Positions 36,935 through 46,552 of a stretch of 64,000 bases of DNA are shown here, piece by piece. Source of the DNA: Burkholderiales bacterium (lineage in GTDB: Bacteria; Pseudomonadota; Gammaproteobacteria; Burkholderiales; Nitrosomonadaceae). The stretch is from contig JACKLR010000001.1 in assembly GCA_024235795.1 (NCBI GenBank), positions 1,612,001 to 1,676,000 on the forward strand, read 5' to 3'. Position 1 is the stretch's first letter; the number at the start of each line of letters is the position of its first letter. The notes beneath the pieces were generated by a model that did no database searches, was not told where the DNA came from, and was given only the letters and a program-made list of their open reading frames with translations. The translations under genes and the position numbers were made by a program.

Positions 36935-38200
36935 CTATTGCCTGATCTGCCCGTCTCCGAGGACGATATATTTCTGACTGGTCAGACCTTCCAGTCCTAC
37001 CGGTCCGCGCGCGTGAATTTTATCGGTTGATATACCTATCTCAGCGCCGAGACCATATTCGAAGCCATCCGCAAAACGCGTGGTAGTATTGACCATAACC
37101 GAGCTAGAGTCTACTTCGCGCAAAAAACGACGCGCGTGCGTGTAATTTTCGGTGACGATCGCATCGGTATGCTGCGAACCGTAACGGTTGATATGCTCAA
37201 TCGCCTGATCCAGGCCGTCAACGACACGGATACTTAAAATCGGCGCCAGGTATTCAGTCGACCAGTCTTCCTCGGTTGCAGGAATTATCTGGGTAATCAT
37301 CGCGTGCGCAGCTTCATCACCGCGCAGCTCAACACCTTTATCCAGATAAATTTTGCCGAGTACAGGTAAAATCCTTTCAGCAATATTCACATGAACCAGC
37401 AGTGTTTCCATAGTATTGCAGGTACCATAGCGTTGTGTTTTGGCGTTATCGGCAATCGTAACCGCCTTGTCAAAATCCGCCTGGTCATCGATATAAACAT
37501 GACAAACACCGTCGAGATGCTTGATCACTGGCACACGCGCCTCATTGGAAATGCGCTCAATCAGCCCCTTGCCGCCGCGCGGCACAATAACATCGACATA
37601 GTCCCGCATGACAATTAATTCACCCACTGCCGCCCGGTCAGTCGTTTCGATAACCTGTACCGCCGTTTCCGGCAGACCGGCCGTTGTCAATCCTTCGCGC
37701 ACACAGGCAGCAATGGCCTGATTGCTATGTATTGCTTCCGAACCCCCTCGCAGAATCGCTGCATTACCCGCCTTAAGACAAAGTCCGGCGGCATCGGCCG
37801 TGACATTCGGACGCGCTTCGTAAATAATGCCAATGACGCCCAGTGGAACGCGCATTTTTCCAACCTGAATACCGGAGGGACGATAACTCAATCCCGTGAT
37901 TTCACCTATGGGGTCGGCAAGCGCGGCAATTTGTTGCAAGCCTTCGGCCATACCGGCAATTCCTCTGGCAGCCAGCGTCAATCGATCAATCATAGCCGCA
38001 TCCAGCCCCTTCGCTTTAGCATTCTCCAGGTCTTTTGCATTGGCGGCCAGCAGTTTTTGTTCATCACGCCGGATAGCCTCCGCCATGGCAATCAGCGCGC
38101 GATTCTTGGCCGCAGTTTCGGTTTTTGCAACAAACCGAGAAGCAGCACGCGCCTTCTGACCCACAGTTTGCATGTAATGTTTGATATCAGTGGTGCTCAT
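36935..38200 (-). CDS. proA: Gamma-glutamyl phosphate reductase
   Basis: ProA makes glutamate-5-semialdehyde for proline synthesis with NADPH. The 421-residue protein is full length. The catalytic Cys lies in AKTQRYGTCNTMETLLV, the cofactor region is YEARPNVTADAAGLCLKAGNAAILRGGSEA, and the family signature is DSSSVMVNTTTRFADGFEYGLGAEIGIS. proB is not adjacent. It lies 47 bases upstream of lpdA on the same strand. Confidence 0.97.
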   Translation of the reverse strand: MSTTDIKHYMQTVGQKARAASRFVAKTETAAKNRALIAMAEAIRRDEQKLLAANAKDLENAKAKGLDAAMIDRLTLAARGIAGMAEGLQQIAALADPIGEITGLSYRPSGIQVGKMRVPLGVIGIIYEARPNVTADAAGLCLKAGNAAILRGGSEAIHSNQAIAACVREGLTTAGLPETAVQVIETTDRAAVGELIVMRDYVDVIVPRGGKGLIERISNEARVPVIKHLDGVCHVYIDDQADFDKAVTIADNAKTQRYGTCNTMETLLVHVNIAERILPVLGKIYLDKGVELRGDEAAHAMITQIIPATEEDWSTEYLAPILSIRVVDGLDQAIEHINRYGSQHTDAIVTENYTHARRFLREVDSSSVMVNTTTRFADGFEYGLGAEIGISTDKIHARGPVGLEGLTSQKYIVLGDGQIRQ

Positions 38201-38313
38201 GAATTATTTTCAAATGGATATTATTGAATGCATGCCATTATAGTACAAGATACCATGCACGAACTTCTCACGACATACAGTCATATGCTGCGCAACTTGC
38301 TCAATGCGCGCTG

Positions 38314-39618
38314 TCAGCTTTGAAATTGCCCGGCGCAGTGTTGCAGCAACCGCCGGTAGTGCCAATGCTCCACCTCGAGGTAATGCCGTGTGGATTCCTT
38401 GTAACGAATACCGTTGCCAAGATCGGGATGTTGATCAGACTTTTGCTGGCGCAGCCTATCGGCCGCATCATGACCATCGCGCACCGCTGTTGCAAAGCGC
38501 GCGGCCGCAAGCATTTGCCAGTGCACCAGTCCGAATTGTCCGCTGTCGGCCTGAATGAGTCCAGAGACAAATAATGAATCATAAATCGGATGAAAAACGT
38601 GCAAATACAACTGGGGGCGGCCATCACGCCAGTTCAGATGGCGCTCGTCGATGAACGGAAACTTTATCAAGTATCCCGTGGCGAAAACGATCATATCCGT
38701 GTCAATGTCAGACCCATCCACGAAATATACCGTGTTGCCGTCAAAACGTTCGATATCCGGTTTGGGACAGATGTCGCCCTGACCGACATAATAAGGCAGC
38801 AATGTATTGATCACCGGATGTGTTTCAAAAAATCGGTGATCTGGTCGCGGCAGACCCGTCTTCTCTGGCTTGCCCACTAGCAGTCGGTGCATCATCGTTG
38901 CAGCGATCCGGCGCAGCCAAAGTGGCAAACCCAACGAAAGCAATTGCTCCCCGACCTGATCTGTTGGACGACCCAACAGATACTTTGGCATATACCAATA
39001 CCCCCGGCGCACGCTGTGCCATGCGCGATCCGCAAATTGAGCCGCTTCCACCGCAATGTCACACCCACTGTTGCCGCCGCCAACCACCAGTACCCGGTGC
39101 TCTGTAAATATATCGGGTCTGCGGTACTCGGCGGAATGCAATATTTGCCCGGAAAACTCCCCAGGGTACTCGGGAAATTTTGGAAACCAATTGTGTCCGT
39201 TGGCAATGACGAGCAGATCGAACTGCTGTTTGTCGCCATTGTTGAAAGTGACAATCCAGCGGGTACATGCATCACCCTCATTAACTGGTTCAACATTTGC
39301 CACACCGGCAGAAAAATGAATGTGTTCCAGTAGTTTAAACTGTGCTGCATACGCCCGCAGGTAGGCAAGGATTTGTGTATGATGCGGATAGTCCGGATAC
39401 TCCCGCGGCATCGGAAAATCGGGAAATTCGGTGCAGGCTTTGGAAGATATGGTATGCGTGGAGCGGTAAACACGGGAACAGGATTTTCCATAATTCCAGT
39501 TGCCACCCAGGTCATTCTCCCGTTCAAAGACATGCACTTCAAAACCGCATGCAAGGAAATGCCGAGCTGCAGCAAGCCCAGAACTGCCCGCTCCAATCAC
39601 TGCAACGGCCTGTTTCAT
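38314..39618 (-). CDS. Flavin-containing monooxygenase
   Basis: The 434-residue protein fits class B flavin monooxygenases, which use FAD and NADPH to oxygenate N- or S-containing or ketone substrates. It has the FAD motif VIGAGSSGLAAARHF at the N-terminus, the FMO fingerprint FSGQILHSAEYRRP and the NADPH motif VVGGGNSGCDIAVEAA, and a late ATGY (FATGYLIKFPF). The substrate cannot be told; no neighbour hints at one. Confidence 0.88.
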   Translation of the reverse strand: MKQAVAVIGAGSSGLAAARHFLACGFEVHVFERENDLGGNWNYGKSCSRVYRSTHTISSKACTEFPDFPMPREYPDYPHHTQILAYLRAYAAQFKLLEHIHFSAGVANVEPVNEGDACTRWIVTFNNGDKQQFDLLVIANGHNWFPKFPEYPGEFSGQILHSAEYRRPDIFTEHRVLVVGGGNSGCDIAVEAAQFADRAWHSVRRGYWYMPKYLLGRPTDQVGEQLLSLGLPLWLRRIAATMMHRLLVGKPEKTGLPRPDHRFFETHPVINTLLPYYVGQGDICPKPDIERFDGNTVYFVDGSDIDTDMIVFATGYLIKFPFIDERHLNWRDGRPQLYLHVFHPIYDSLFVSGLIQADSGQFGLVHWQMLAAARFATAVRDGHDAADRLRQQKSDQHPDLGNGIRYKESTRHYLEVEHWHYRRLLQHCAGQFQS

Positions 39619-40073
39619 AGATGTCCTGTTCGGTTTATGCTTTCTCTGTGATGACGTATGGACATGAAAATAAATGGCGTTTTACGTAAACTTTGCAAGC
39701 TCATCATTGTTTATTAAAAGGACGTGATAATTAACGCATTATATTGTGGCTAAGCGGCTTAATCATTTTTACTGTTCTATTTTGCAACTTTACATTGGTT
39801 CTTGAATTACCGTGGTTTTTAACCTTTTAAATTAGTAGACTGCTCAAGATGTTTTTAATAGTAGCTACCATTTCCAATCTTTGACAGGTTCCACTTGGTA
39901 TTTCATATGCTTTTTATTCTCCCATGAAAGTAAAAATTAAAATGCGCTCTCACCTATCACAGCATAGAATTAAAACTGAAATGCAACAACATTGAAAACG
40001 GAATTTTCATAAGATTGCCATTAAATTGAATGCATCAGCAATATATATCCATATCCACAAGAGAGAATCTGAC
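39619..40073. other. AT-rich divergent intergenic region
   Basis: I see no gene, RNA or strong repeat in this 455-base gap between the monooxygenase and msrB. It presumably carries both promoters. A GAGAGAA ribosome site at its right edge serves msrB. Confidence 0.5.
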
Positions 40074-40550
40074 ATGACCAACCCACACCGCCAATATAAA
40101 GTTGGCGAGGAAACCTTATCAAAACAGAAAGAAAAGCTTACTGATTTACAATATCAGGTTACACAAAACGCGGGGACAGAACCGCCGTTTCAGAATCAAT
40201 TCTGGAATCACAAGGAGGTGGGAATTTATGTTGACATCGTCTCAGGCGAACCCTTGTTTGCATCCGTCCATAAATTTGATTCGGGTACCGGCTGGCCAAG
40301 TTTTTACCGTCCAATTGATGAACATTTTATCCAATCGAAACCCGATAATAAGTTATTGATGCGGCGCACGGAAGTACGCAGCCGTTATGCAGACAGCCAT
40401 TTGGGGCATGTGTTTGATGATGGGCCGCCACCGACGGGACAGCGCTATTGTATCAATTCGGCATCTTTGAAATTCATTCCGAAGAAAGACTTACAAGCGG
40501 CGGGATACGGCGAGTATGCCGCTTTATTTGAAGATCTGGAAAACACATGA
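40074..40550 (+). CDS. msrB: Peptide-methionine (R)-S-oxide reductase
   Basis: MsrB repairs methionine-R-sulfoxide in proteins. The 158-residue enzyme has FDSGTGWPSFYRP, RSRYADSHLGHVFDDGPPPTGQRYCINSASLKF and its catalytic Cys in YCINSASL. The CxxC zinc ligands of many MsrBs are absent, so it is a zinc-free form. ATG 40074, with GAGAGAA in front, is preferred to an upstream 40026 start. The stop overlaps the NhaC-like gene (ATGA). Confidence 0.95.
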   Translation: MTNPHRQYKVGEETLSKQKEKLTDLQYQVTQNAGTEPPFQNQFWNHKEVGIYVDIVSGEPLFASVHKFDSGTGWPSFYRPIDEHFIQSKPDNKLLMRRTEVRSRYADSHLGHVFDDGPPPTGQRYCINSASLKFIPKKDLQAAGYGEYAALFEDLENT

Positions 40551-41995
40551 CGCAACTTCCGCACCCTACAACCGATAGCGAAACACAGTTCAATGCGTTA
40601 TTAGCGGACAAACGGCTGCCGTCATTCATCCACGCCCTGCTCTGTTTTCTGGGCGTGTTTGCAATGATTTCATTGGGTCTTTTCTTTTTTGAAGCGAGTC
40701 TGCATGCAATCATTTTCCTCGCATTGATCTGGGGTGCCGTTCAGGCCGCCCGGTTGGGGCATTCCTTCTTTGCCATCCGGCAGATGATGAATCAGGGTAT
40801 TACTAAGGCATTACCCGCTATTTACATTTTTTTGCTCATTGGCATGGTCATCGCCAGTTATATGCAAAGTGGTACGATTGCAAGCCTGCTCTACTATGGA
40901 ATTGATTTACTGAATCCAGTAATTTTCCTGCCGGTTGGACTGATTCTATGCAGTTTTATGTCCGTGGCAACGGGTACGTCATGGGGAACCGTCGGTACTG
41001 TCGGCGTCGTGTTGATGGGAATTGGTGAAACCATGGGCATACCTTTGCCGATCGTGGCCGGCATGGTTATTTCTGGAGCCACATTCGGCGACAAATTGTC
41101 GCCTATATCCGACACCACGAATCTCGCAGCCATGAGCGCGGACACCAATCTCTACCGCCATATCCAATCCATGCTTTACACCACGGTGCCCACATTCCTG
41201 ATTGTGCTTGGCCTATTTATCCTGCTGGGTATTCAGTATACCGAAAATATGCTGCCCAGATCGCATATCGAAGACATCAAGGTTGCATTAGCTAGCGCAT
41301 ATCAACTAAACCCATGGGTTACTTTGTTGCCGTTAATCGTGATGTTCGGTCTGAGCATAAAACGCTATTCACCGGAAGTCAGTATGTCCATGAGCATTTT
41401 GATCGCCATGTTGATCGCCATCATCTACCAGGGAAAAAATGGTGTCTATGTGTTGAACGCACTCTGGCTGAATACCGATGGCACCACGGGAATTGAAAAT
41501 ATTGATGCACTACTTGGACGTGGCGGCATGTACAGTATGGCATGGACATTATTGCTGTCGATCATGGCGCTGGCATTGGGTGGTATTTTGCATCATGCCG
41601 GATTTCTGCGCGTTTTGCTGGTCAATATCATTGTGCGTATCAAGCGTATCAGCTCGTTGATTGCGACAACCATTGCAGCAGGATTTGCCAGCAATATCGC
41701 CATGGGCGAAGCGTATATCTCCATTATTTTGAACTGCCAGTTATTTAAAGACGCTTATGATGACAAAGGCGTGGATAAAGCCGTGCTGTCGCGTTCTGTG
41801 GAAGAAGGTGCAACGCTGACGACAGCACTGATACCCTGGACAACCACTGGCACTTTTTATGCAGCCACCCTCGGTATTGCGACATTGGAATACGCACCCT
41901 ATGCCCTGCTGAATTTGTTGAACCCAATTATTTCGATTGTCATGGCATTCGTGGGCATTGGTTTGATGCACAATAAAATTGTCTGTACAAAATGA
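40547..41995 (+). CDS. nhaC: NhaC family Na+/H+ antiporter
   Basis: The 482-residue, multi-helix protein fits NhaC antiporters: about eleven TM segments with MSVATGTSWGTVGTVGVVLMGIG and VISGATFGDKLSPISDTTNLAA, the family's core. It would exchange sodium for protons at the inner membrane. It overlaps msrB by 4 bases, so the two are co-translated; a functional link between them is unknown. Confidence 0.92.
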   Translation: MTQLPHPTTDSETQFNALLADKRLPSFIHALLCFLGVFAMISLGLFFFEASLHAIIFLALIWGAVQAARLGHSFFAIRQMMNQGITKALPAIYIFLLIGMVIASYMQSGTIASLLYYGIDLLNPVIFLPVGLILCSFMSVATGTSWGTVGTVGVVLMGIGETMGIPLPIVAGMVISGATFGDKLSPISDTTNLAAMSADTNLYRHIQSMLYTTVPTFLIVLGLFILLGIQYTENMLPRSHIEDIKVALASAYQLNPWVTLLPLIVMFGLSIKRYSPEVSMSMSILIAMLIAIIYQGKNGVYVLNALWLNTDGTTGIENIDALLGRGGMYSMAWTLLLSIMALALGGILHHAGFLRVLLVNIIVRIKRISSLIATTIAAGFASNIAMGEAYISIILNCQLFKDAYDDKGVDKAVLSRSVEEGATLTTALIPWTTTGTFYAATLGIATLEYAPYALLNLLNPIISIVMAFVGIGLMHNKIVCTK

Positions 41996-42222
41996 AACGT
42001 GTGCAGAACTTGGAATTCAGACGGATATACCTATAGTCTCTTACAATCGATTTGTAACTTCTGACTACTGAGCGATGAACGTTCTTGTATGTTTGGTTTG
42101 TTTCAGTATATACTTCAAAACTGGCTGTTTTTTTAAATCACGATATAGATATTAATAATAACAACAGATAGTTTAAATTATTTATATAACCTATAAATAT
42201 TAGATAATTATTAGGAGAAGCA

Positions 42223-42420
42223 ATGAAATTTTCAGTTATTTATGCAGCATTACTCGCGCTTATTTTGTCTGGTTGCGGCAGCATGTTTGACTCTGCTGAT
42301 ATGGGTGATCCCAACTTAATCATTGAGGATTGCGAATTCGGAATTGACGGAAACGGCAACTGTCTCGCTGAAGGCGCAGATCCACGTCCTTATGGTGGCA
42401 CCAGCAAACCAGGCCACTAA
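42223..42420 (+). CDS. Small lipoprotein of unknown function
   Basis: The 65-residue product has a lipoprotein signal with LSGC lipobox (Cys18) and a short acidic mature part with two more cysteines (EDCEFGIDGNGNC) and a Gly-rich tail. GGAGAAGC before ATG 42223 is a good ribosome site and a terminator follows, so it is a self-contained transcription unit. I do not recognise the family. Confidence 0.75.
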   Translation: MKFSVIYAALLALILSGCGSMFDSADMGDPNLIIEDCEFGIDGNGNCLAEGADPRPYGGTSKPGH

Positions 42421-42461
42421 TTTTAGCGTTTAATAGCCAAAACTGACCTCTTATTGGGGTA

Positions 42462-42491
42462 AATAAAACCGTCCATTGTGGCGGTTTTATT
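42462..42491 (+). terminator. Rho-independent terminator after the small lipoprotein
   Basis: AATAAAACCG and CGGTTTTATT pair with a 10-base loop and are followed by a short T-rich stretch. Confidence 0.75.
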
Positions 42492-42622
42492 ATTTAAAAA
42501 AAACAGCAAAACTCGTAACCCGCTATTTTCGTATCCTTTTTTTAGAATTCGCATCGGATTGACGCTTATAACAATCCAATACATTACAATCATACGTGGT
42601 CTCAAGCTGAATTTGCCTTTTT

Positions 42623-43936
42623 TTAGTATACAGTTCGATCACTTTCTACTCGATTACGTCCCATTTTCTTTGCATTATAAAGTGCCCTGTCTGCTGCTTT
42701 GAGCAGAAGCACAGGCTCATCACCTCTTTTGGGAATTGTTGTGCATACACCAAGACTAATAGTGACAGCGTTCGAAATTTCGGACAACTCAAATGGTATA
42801 TTGAGCGCCAGGACTCTTTTACGGCATTCTTCTGCTAACTGTATGGCATCCTGTAATTCTGTTTCTGGCAATAAGAGCACAAATTCTTCTCCGCCGTAGC
42901 GAGCGACTATATCTTTGGGACGTTTTACCACCTCTGCCAGGGTTTGAGCGATTGATCTAAGACAGTCATCACCCTGTTGATGACCAAAACAATCATTATA
43001 AATTTTAAAAAAATCGACATCGATCATCAATAAAGAAAGTGACGTCTGGTTTCGTCTTGCCTGTTTCCATTCCCGATTTAAGGCATTATCGAATGAACGC
43101 CTGTTGGCAATATCAGTCAATGCATCCTTGAAGGATAGATTCGCCAGCTCCCGGTTCAATTGCAGCAATTCTTTTTGTGTACGTTTTTGTTCTTGAGTGT
43201 GAAGCCTAGCCTGATAAAAGAAGTATGTTAACGAAAATATGCCGATTATCCAGAGAACTCCATAACTAAAATAGATATAGTTTAAAGATTCATTTTTGGC
43301 CTTTATATAGGGTGTCATGGGAACCGTAACACCCAGCGCACCACTAAGATCGCCTTCCTTATAGCTCTGGTTGGAGTGGCATAGCAGGCATTCCGTTTTT
43401 ATGAACAATGGAATCATTAAACGAAGATGAGGAATGTTATTGATTTCTATAACTTCTTTTTTGCTAAATGCACCTTTTTTAAATGCATCCAATGCTTTTA
43501 ATTCCCATTGATCAGGCATGTTTTGCTGCGGATTAAGCAGGACTTCGGGAAAAGCGGTGACTCTACCTTTAGGTACAGGTAATTCGTTATATTCATTCAT
43601 CACCTGTGTGAGTATATGCACAGGATTGATCAATGTAAGTTTTCTGCCTGAAGGAGTGATGACATCACGATCAGGAATATGTGAAAGTAGCGGATTTGGC
43701 TTGATATGCTCACTTCTTGGCACATACACGCCGCCATGAGATGCGCCCCAATTCCTCAGAGCGATGTCGCGATAGATGTATGCCTGAGCCACATTGGATG
43801 CCAATTCGACAGATTGCTTATGAACACTATTGTAATTCCAAAATAAAGAAACGAGAATAATGGATGTCCATACCGTTATTGTGACTATCAGCCACAATGT
43901 ATAATAGGTTTGCAGTTGGGTTTCAGATGTGGTCAT
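42623..43936 (-). CDS. Diguanylate cyclase with periplasmic haem-c sensor domain (DUF3365)
   Basis: The 437-residue protein has a TM helix (about 14-34), a periplasmic DUF3365/Tll0287-like domain (about 40-215), a second TM helix (about 218-240), a short coiled coil (about 243-265) and a GGDEF domain (about 265-430). The sensor contains CLLCH (183-187), a c-type haem site. The cyclase site GGEEF is at 348-352, and the inhibitory I-site RPKD is at 339-342. It would make cyclic di-GMP in answer to redox state or a gas ligand such as NO (inference). An IS256-family element lies 33 bases upstream of the start, so its native promoter region is displaced. Confidence 0.88.
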   Translation of the reverse strand: MTTSETQLQTYYTLWLIVTITVWTSIILVSLFWNYNSVHKQSVELASNVAQAYIYRDIALRNWGASHGGVYVPRSEHIKPNPLLSHIPDRDVITPSGRKLTLINPVHILTQVMNEYNELPVPKGRVTAFPEVLLNPQQNMPDQWELKALDAFKKGAFSKKEVIEINNIPHLRLMIPLFIKTECLLCHSNQSYKEGDLSGALGVTVPMTPYIKAKNESLNYIYFSYGVLWIIGIFSLTYFFYQARLHTQEQKRTQKELLQLNRELANLSFKDALTDIANRRSFDNALNREWKQARRNQTSLSLLMIDVDFFKIYNDCFGHQQGDDCLRSIAQTLAEVVKRPKDIVARYGGEEFVLLLPETELQDAIQLAEECRKRVLALNIPFELSEISNAVTISLGVCTTIPKRGDEPVLLLKAADRALYNAKKMGRNRVESDRTVY

Positions 43937-43969
43937 TTAGTTGGTCAGCCCTGAAAAAGGGTATTAAAA

Positions 43970-43977
43970 ATTCTCAG
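43970..43977. repeat. Left target-site duplication of the IS256-family element
   Basis: ATTCTCAG is repeated exactly at 45276-45283. Eight-base duplications are usual for this IS family. Confidence 0.85.
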
Positions 43978-45275
43978 GAGACTGTCCCACAAACTGTGTA
44001 ATTGTCTATCATTAGTTTTTTAAAGGATAGACGATGAACAAAGAAGAACTAGAGAATTTTGCCCGCAAAGCTGCGAAAGGCATAAAAACAGAGCAAGACC
44101 TGAGTGAATTTAGCCAGATGCTGACGAAAGTCGTCATTGAGACGGCGCTGAACGCTGAATTGGATGAACATCTTGGTTATAGCAAGTACGATAAACAGCA
44201 TTCTGACAATTGCCGAAATGGTTATTCCAGCAAGACATTACGCACAGAGGATGGTGAGTTTGAGCTGAATACGCCGCGAGACAGGCAGGGAGATTTCGAG
44301 CCACAGCTGGTAAAGAAGCGCCAGACACGTTTTGCCTCGATGGATGACAAAATTCTGAGTTTGTATGCGAAGGGACTGACGACACGCGAGATTGTGGCGA
44401 CATTCAAGGAGATGTACGGTGCAGAAGTGTCTGCCACGTTGATATCCAGAGTAACCGATGCAGTGATTGAACGTGTAGTCGAATGGCAATCGCGGCCGTT
44501 GGATGCGGTTTATGCGATTGTTTACCTGGATTGCATCATGCTCAAGATTCGCCAGGACAAGCAAGTGATCAAAAAAGCTGTTTACCTGGCACTTGGCGTC
44601 AATATGGATGGTCACAAGGAATTGCTGGGTTTGTGGCTGTCAGAAAATGAAGGCGCCAAATTCTGGCTGAATGTACTGACGGAGCTTCAGAATCGCGGCG
44701 TAAAGGATATTTTGATTGCCTGCGTTGATGGTTTAAAGGGTTTCCCTGAAGCCATTGCCACAGTCTTTCCCAACACGCAAATACAGCTGTGCATAGTTCA
44801 TATGGTGCGCAATTCAATTAAATTTGTGTCATGGAAGGACTATAAGGCTGTTACCACCGATTTAAAGCGCATTTATCAATCCGTAACCGAAGAGGAAGCC
44901 TTGCTGGCACTGGATCAATTTGCCGGTCGCTGGGATGACAAATATCCGCAGATCAGCCGGTCATGGCGTACACATTGGGAAAACATTTGTACGCTCTTCA
45001 AATATCCCGAAGATATTCGAAAAGCCATCTATACAACCAATGCCATCGAATCGCTTAACAGCGTCATTCGAAAAGCCATCAAAAAACGTAAATTGTTTCC
45101 AACCGATGATTCCGCCAAAAAAGTCATTTTTCTGGCAATTCAGGAGGCTTCCAGAAACTGGACGATGCCGATAAAAAACTGGAAAGCTGCCTTGAACCGG
45201 TTTATGATCGAATTCGAAGATCGACTGATTGAATATGTTTAACCCAGACAGTTACACAGTTTAATTTACAGTCTC
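43978..45275 (+). mobile_element. Complete IS256-family insertion sequence (1298 bp)
   Basis: The ends are imperfect inverted repeats: GAGACTGTCCCACAAACTGTGTAATTGTCT on the left, and GAGACTGTAAATTAAACTGTGTAACTGTCT as the reverse complement of the right end (24 of 30 positions match). They bracket one intact transposase gene. The 8-base direct repeats outside prove transposition and suggest recent insertion. It is inserted between the diguanylate cyclase gene and its upstream region. Confidence 0.93.
44034..45242 (+). CDS. IS256-family transposase
   Basis: The 402-residue protein is intact and matches the Mutator-like transposases of IS256. It has the N-terminal ETALNAELDEHLGYSKYDK, the central TLISRVTDAV helix-turn-helix region, and the DDE residues in VYLDC, ACVDGLKGF and YTTNAIESLNSVIRK. 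It fills most of the element (IR to start 56 bases; stop to IR end 33 bases), so it probably can move. Confidence 0.96.
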   Translation: MNKEELENFARKAAKGIKTEQDLSEFSQMLTKVVIETALNAELDEHLGYSKYDKQHSDNCRNGYSSKTLRTEDGEFELNTPRDRQGDFEPQLVKKRQTRFASMDDKILSLYAKGLTTREIVATFKEMYGAEVSATLISRVTDAVIERVVEWQSRPLDAVYAIVYLDCIMLKIRQDKQVIKKAVYLALGVNMDGHKELLGLWLSENEGAKFWLNVLTELQNRGVKDILIACVDGLKGFPEAIATVFPNTQIQLCIVHMVRNSIKFVSWKDYKAVTTDLKRIYQSVTEEEALLALDQFAGRWDDKYPQISRSWRTHWENICTLFKYPEDIRKAIYTTNAIESLNSVIRKAIKKRKLFPTDDSAKKVIFLAIQEASRNWTMPIKNWKAALNRFMIEFEDRLIEYV

Positions 45276-45283
45276 ATTCTCAG
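45276..45283. repeat. Right target-site duplication of the IS256-family element
   Basis: ATTCTCAG is identical to 43970-43977, directly after the right inverted repeat. Confidence 0.85.
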
Positions 45284-45971
45284 TGCCAAAAATCATGGTT
45301 GTCATTGTTTATTTTTACCAAAACTATTTCTCATTCGGCAAAATCGGCAGGCAAGACTGTTTCTGTTTTTGCCATTTTTCCGAAAAATGTTCTTTGCTAC
45401 TGATTTTACATACAAGCAGCCCTCAATAGATTGATACGATCTCAGAATATACGTCTTTCAAGTAATTCTGGTCAGCCAGATACAATGATTTGATTCCCTT
45501 GACAAATACGCACCGACGCTAAACAGCGTGGGCCTTGATTATTCTGCTCAGATAATTAATTCATTAGGCTGTGGAGTAATCAATAAACCACGATTTCGTC
45601 CGGAAACAAACCAATTCAACATTTCATTTCCGTTCAACTCGAACAGCAGGGGTTAAATTATTTATAATTAAATCAGGTTGTTGGATAAATTTCTGGAGCA
45701 GCTATCTATCTCCATCAAACTCACAACAATTCCGGTTCACTTTGCAAAGTTTTTTGCACGGAATTTTGGCTGTGTTATAACAAAATTTACATGGCCGCAA
45801 GAAAAATTCAAAACAGCTGGCTTTTTCAGAGGATTAATTGGCATTCTAAAGCATGTTACCGCCAGAAACCAAGGAGTGTGTGTAAACGCAAATATTTAAT
45901 TTTTCCGAAAGATTGATGAAAATCTTTCTGATCTCATCAGAATCAGGTTTCGGTGCCTTGAAAGAATACAT
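45284..45971. other. Gene-poor stretch right of the IS256-family element
   Basis: This 688-base region probably holds the original upstream region of the diguanylate cyclase gene. The only frame of interest is a 73-codon one at 45678-45899 (+), starting with TTG and ending GVCVNANI; it has no recognised family and I do not count it as a firm gene. A hairpin GAAAGATT/AATCTTTC at 45907-45928 follows it and may be a weak terminator. Confidence 0.4.
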
Positions 45972-46421
45972 TTATATTGGCTGAAAATTCAAGTCAGTAG
46001 CAATGCTTTTATCTAGCAATATTTCTCGCTCAGTAGCGCGCAATCCATCTAATACAGCACTCAATTGAACATAAAAGCCTTCATCTGCAATCAACTGAAT
46101 CCATTCATCACCATCTGGATCGTTTTCATCCAGATTCCTCCAGAAAAAATTAGAAAATTCCCGAAAGGGAATTGGACGCGCCGCGACAAGATCAGCCTTG
46201 TTCTTTTGGGTAAGCCATTTTTGTCGTCGCTTTATCAAACCGATAGCACCTTTGTAAACGATGACAGATAGATAATCATATAAATCAGTGACACAGCGTA
46301 TCTGACCAATTTTAGTGAATTCTCTTCCATTCTTAACATTGGCAATCAGTTCCTGTAAAGCCATCGTTGAAATTTTTAGACTGGTGCCTGTTTGCAGTGT
46401 GTAAATTTTATCTAGTGACAT
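45972..46421 (-). CDS. Hypothetical protein (149 aa)
   Basis: I do not recognise this protein. It has no signal peptide or TM helix; it starts MSLDKIYTLQTGTSLKIST and appears mostly helical with scattered aromatic residues (FSNFFWRNLDENDPDGDEW). The start is ATG 46421; no strong ribosome site is seen. The G+C content is low, and it neighbours an IS element and another orphan gene, so it may be horizontally acquired (inference). Confidence 0.55.
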   Translation of the reverse strand: MSLDKIYTLQTGTSLKISTMALQELIANVKNGREFTKIGQIRCVTDLYDYLSVIVYKGAIGLIKRRQKWLTQKNKADLVAARPIPFREFSNFFWRNLDENDPDGDEWIQLIADEGFYVQLSAVLDGLRATEREILLDKSIATDLNFQPI

Positions 46422-46552
46422 TAACCAATTCGATTATTATAAATAAATGATTCGATTTTCAATTACTGTCAAGGTTCATTTTCAGCTCTTTCTCTTTTAT
46501 CACACTTTACTTCAGTGGACGTGAAGGAGTTACACATCTCAACTATATACGG

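Noticed and set aside
38887..39333. Several long frames on the + strand inside the flavin monooxygenase gene
   Set aside because: They are antisense shadows of a gene with clear FAD and NADPH motifs.
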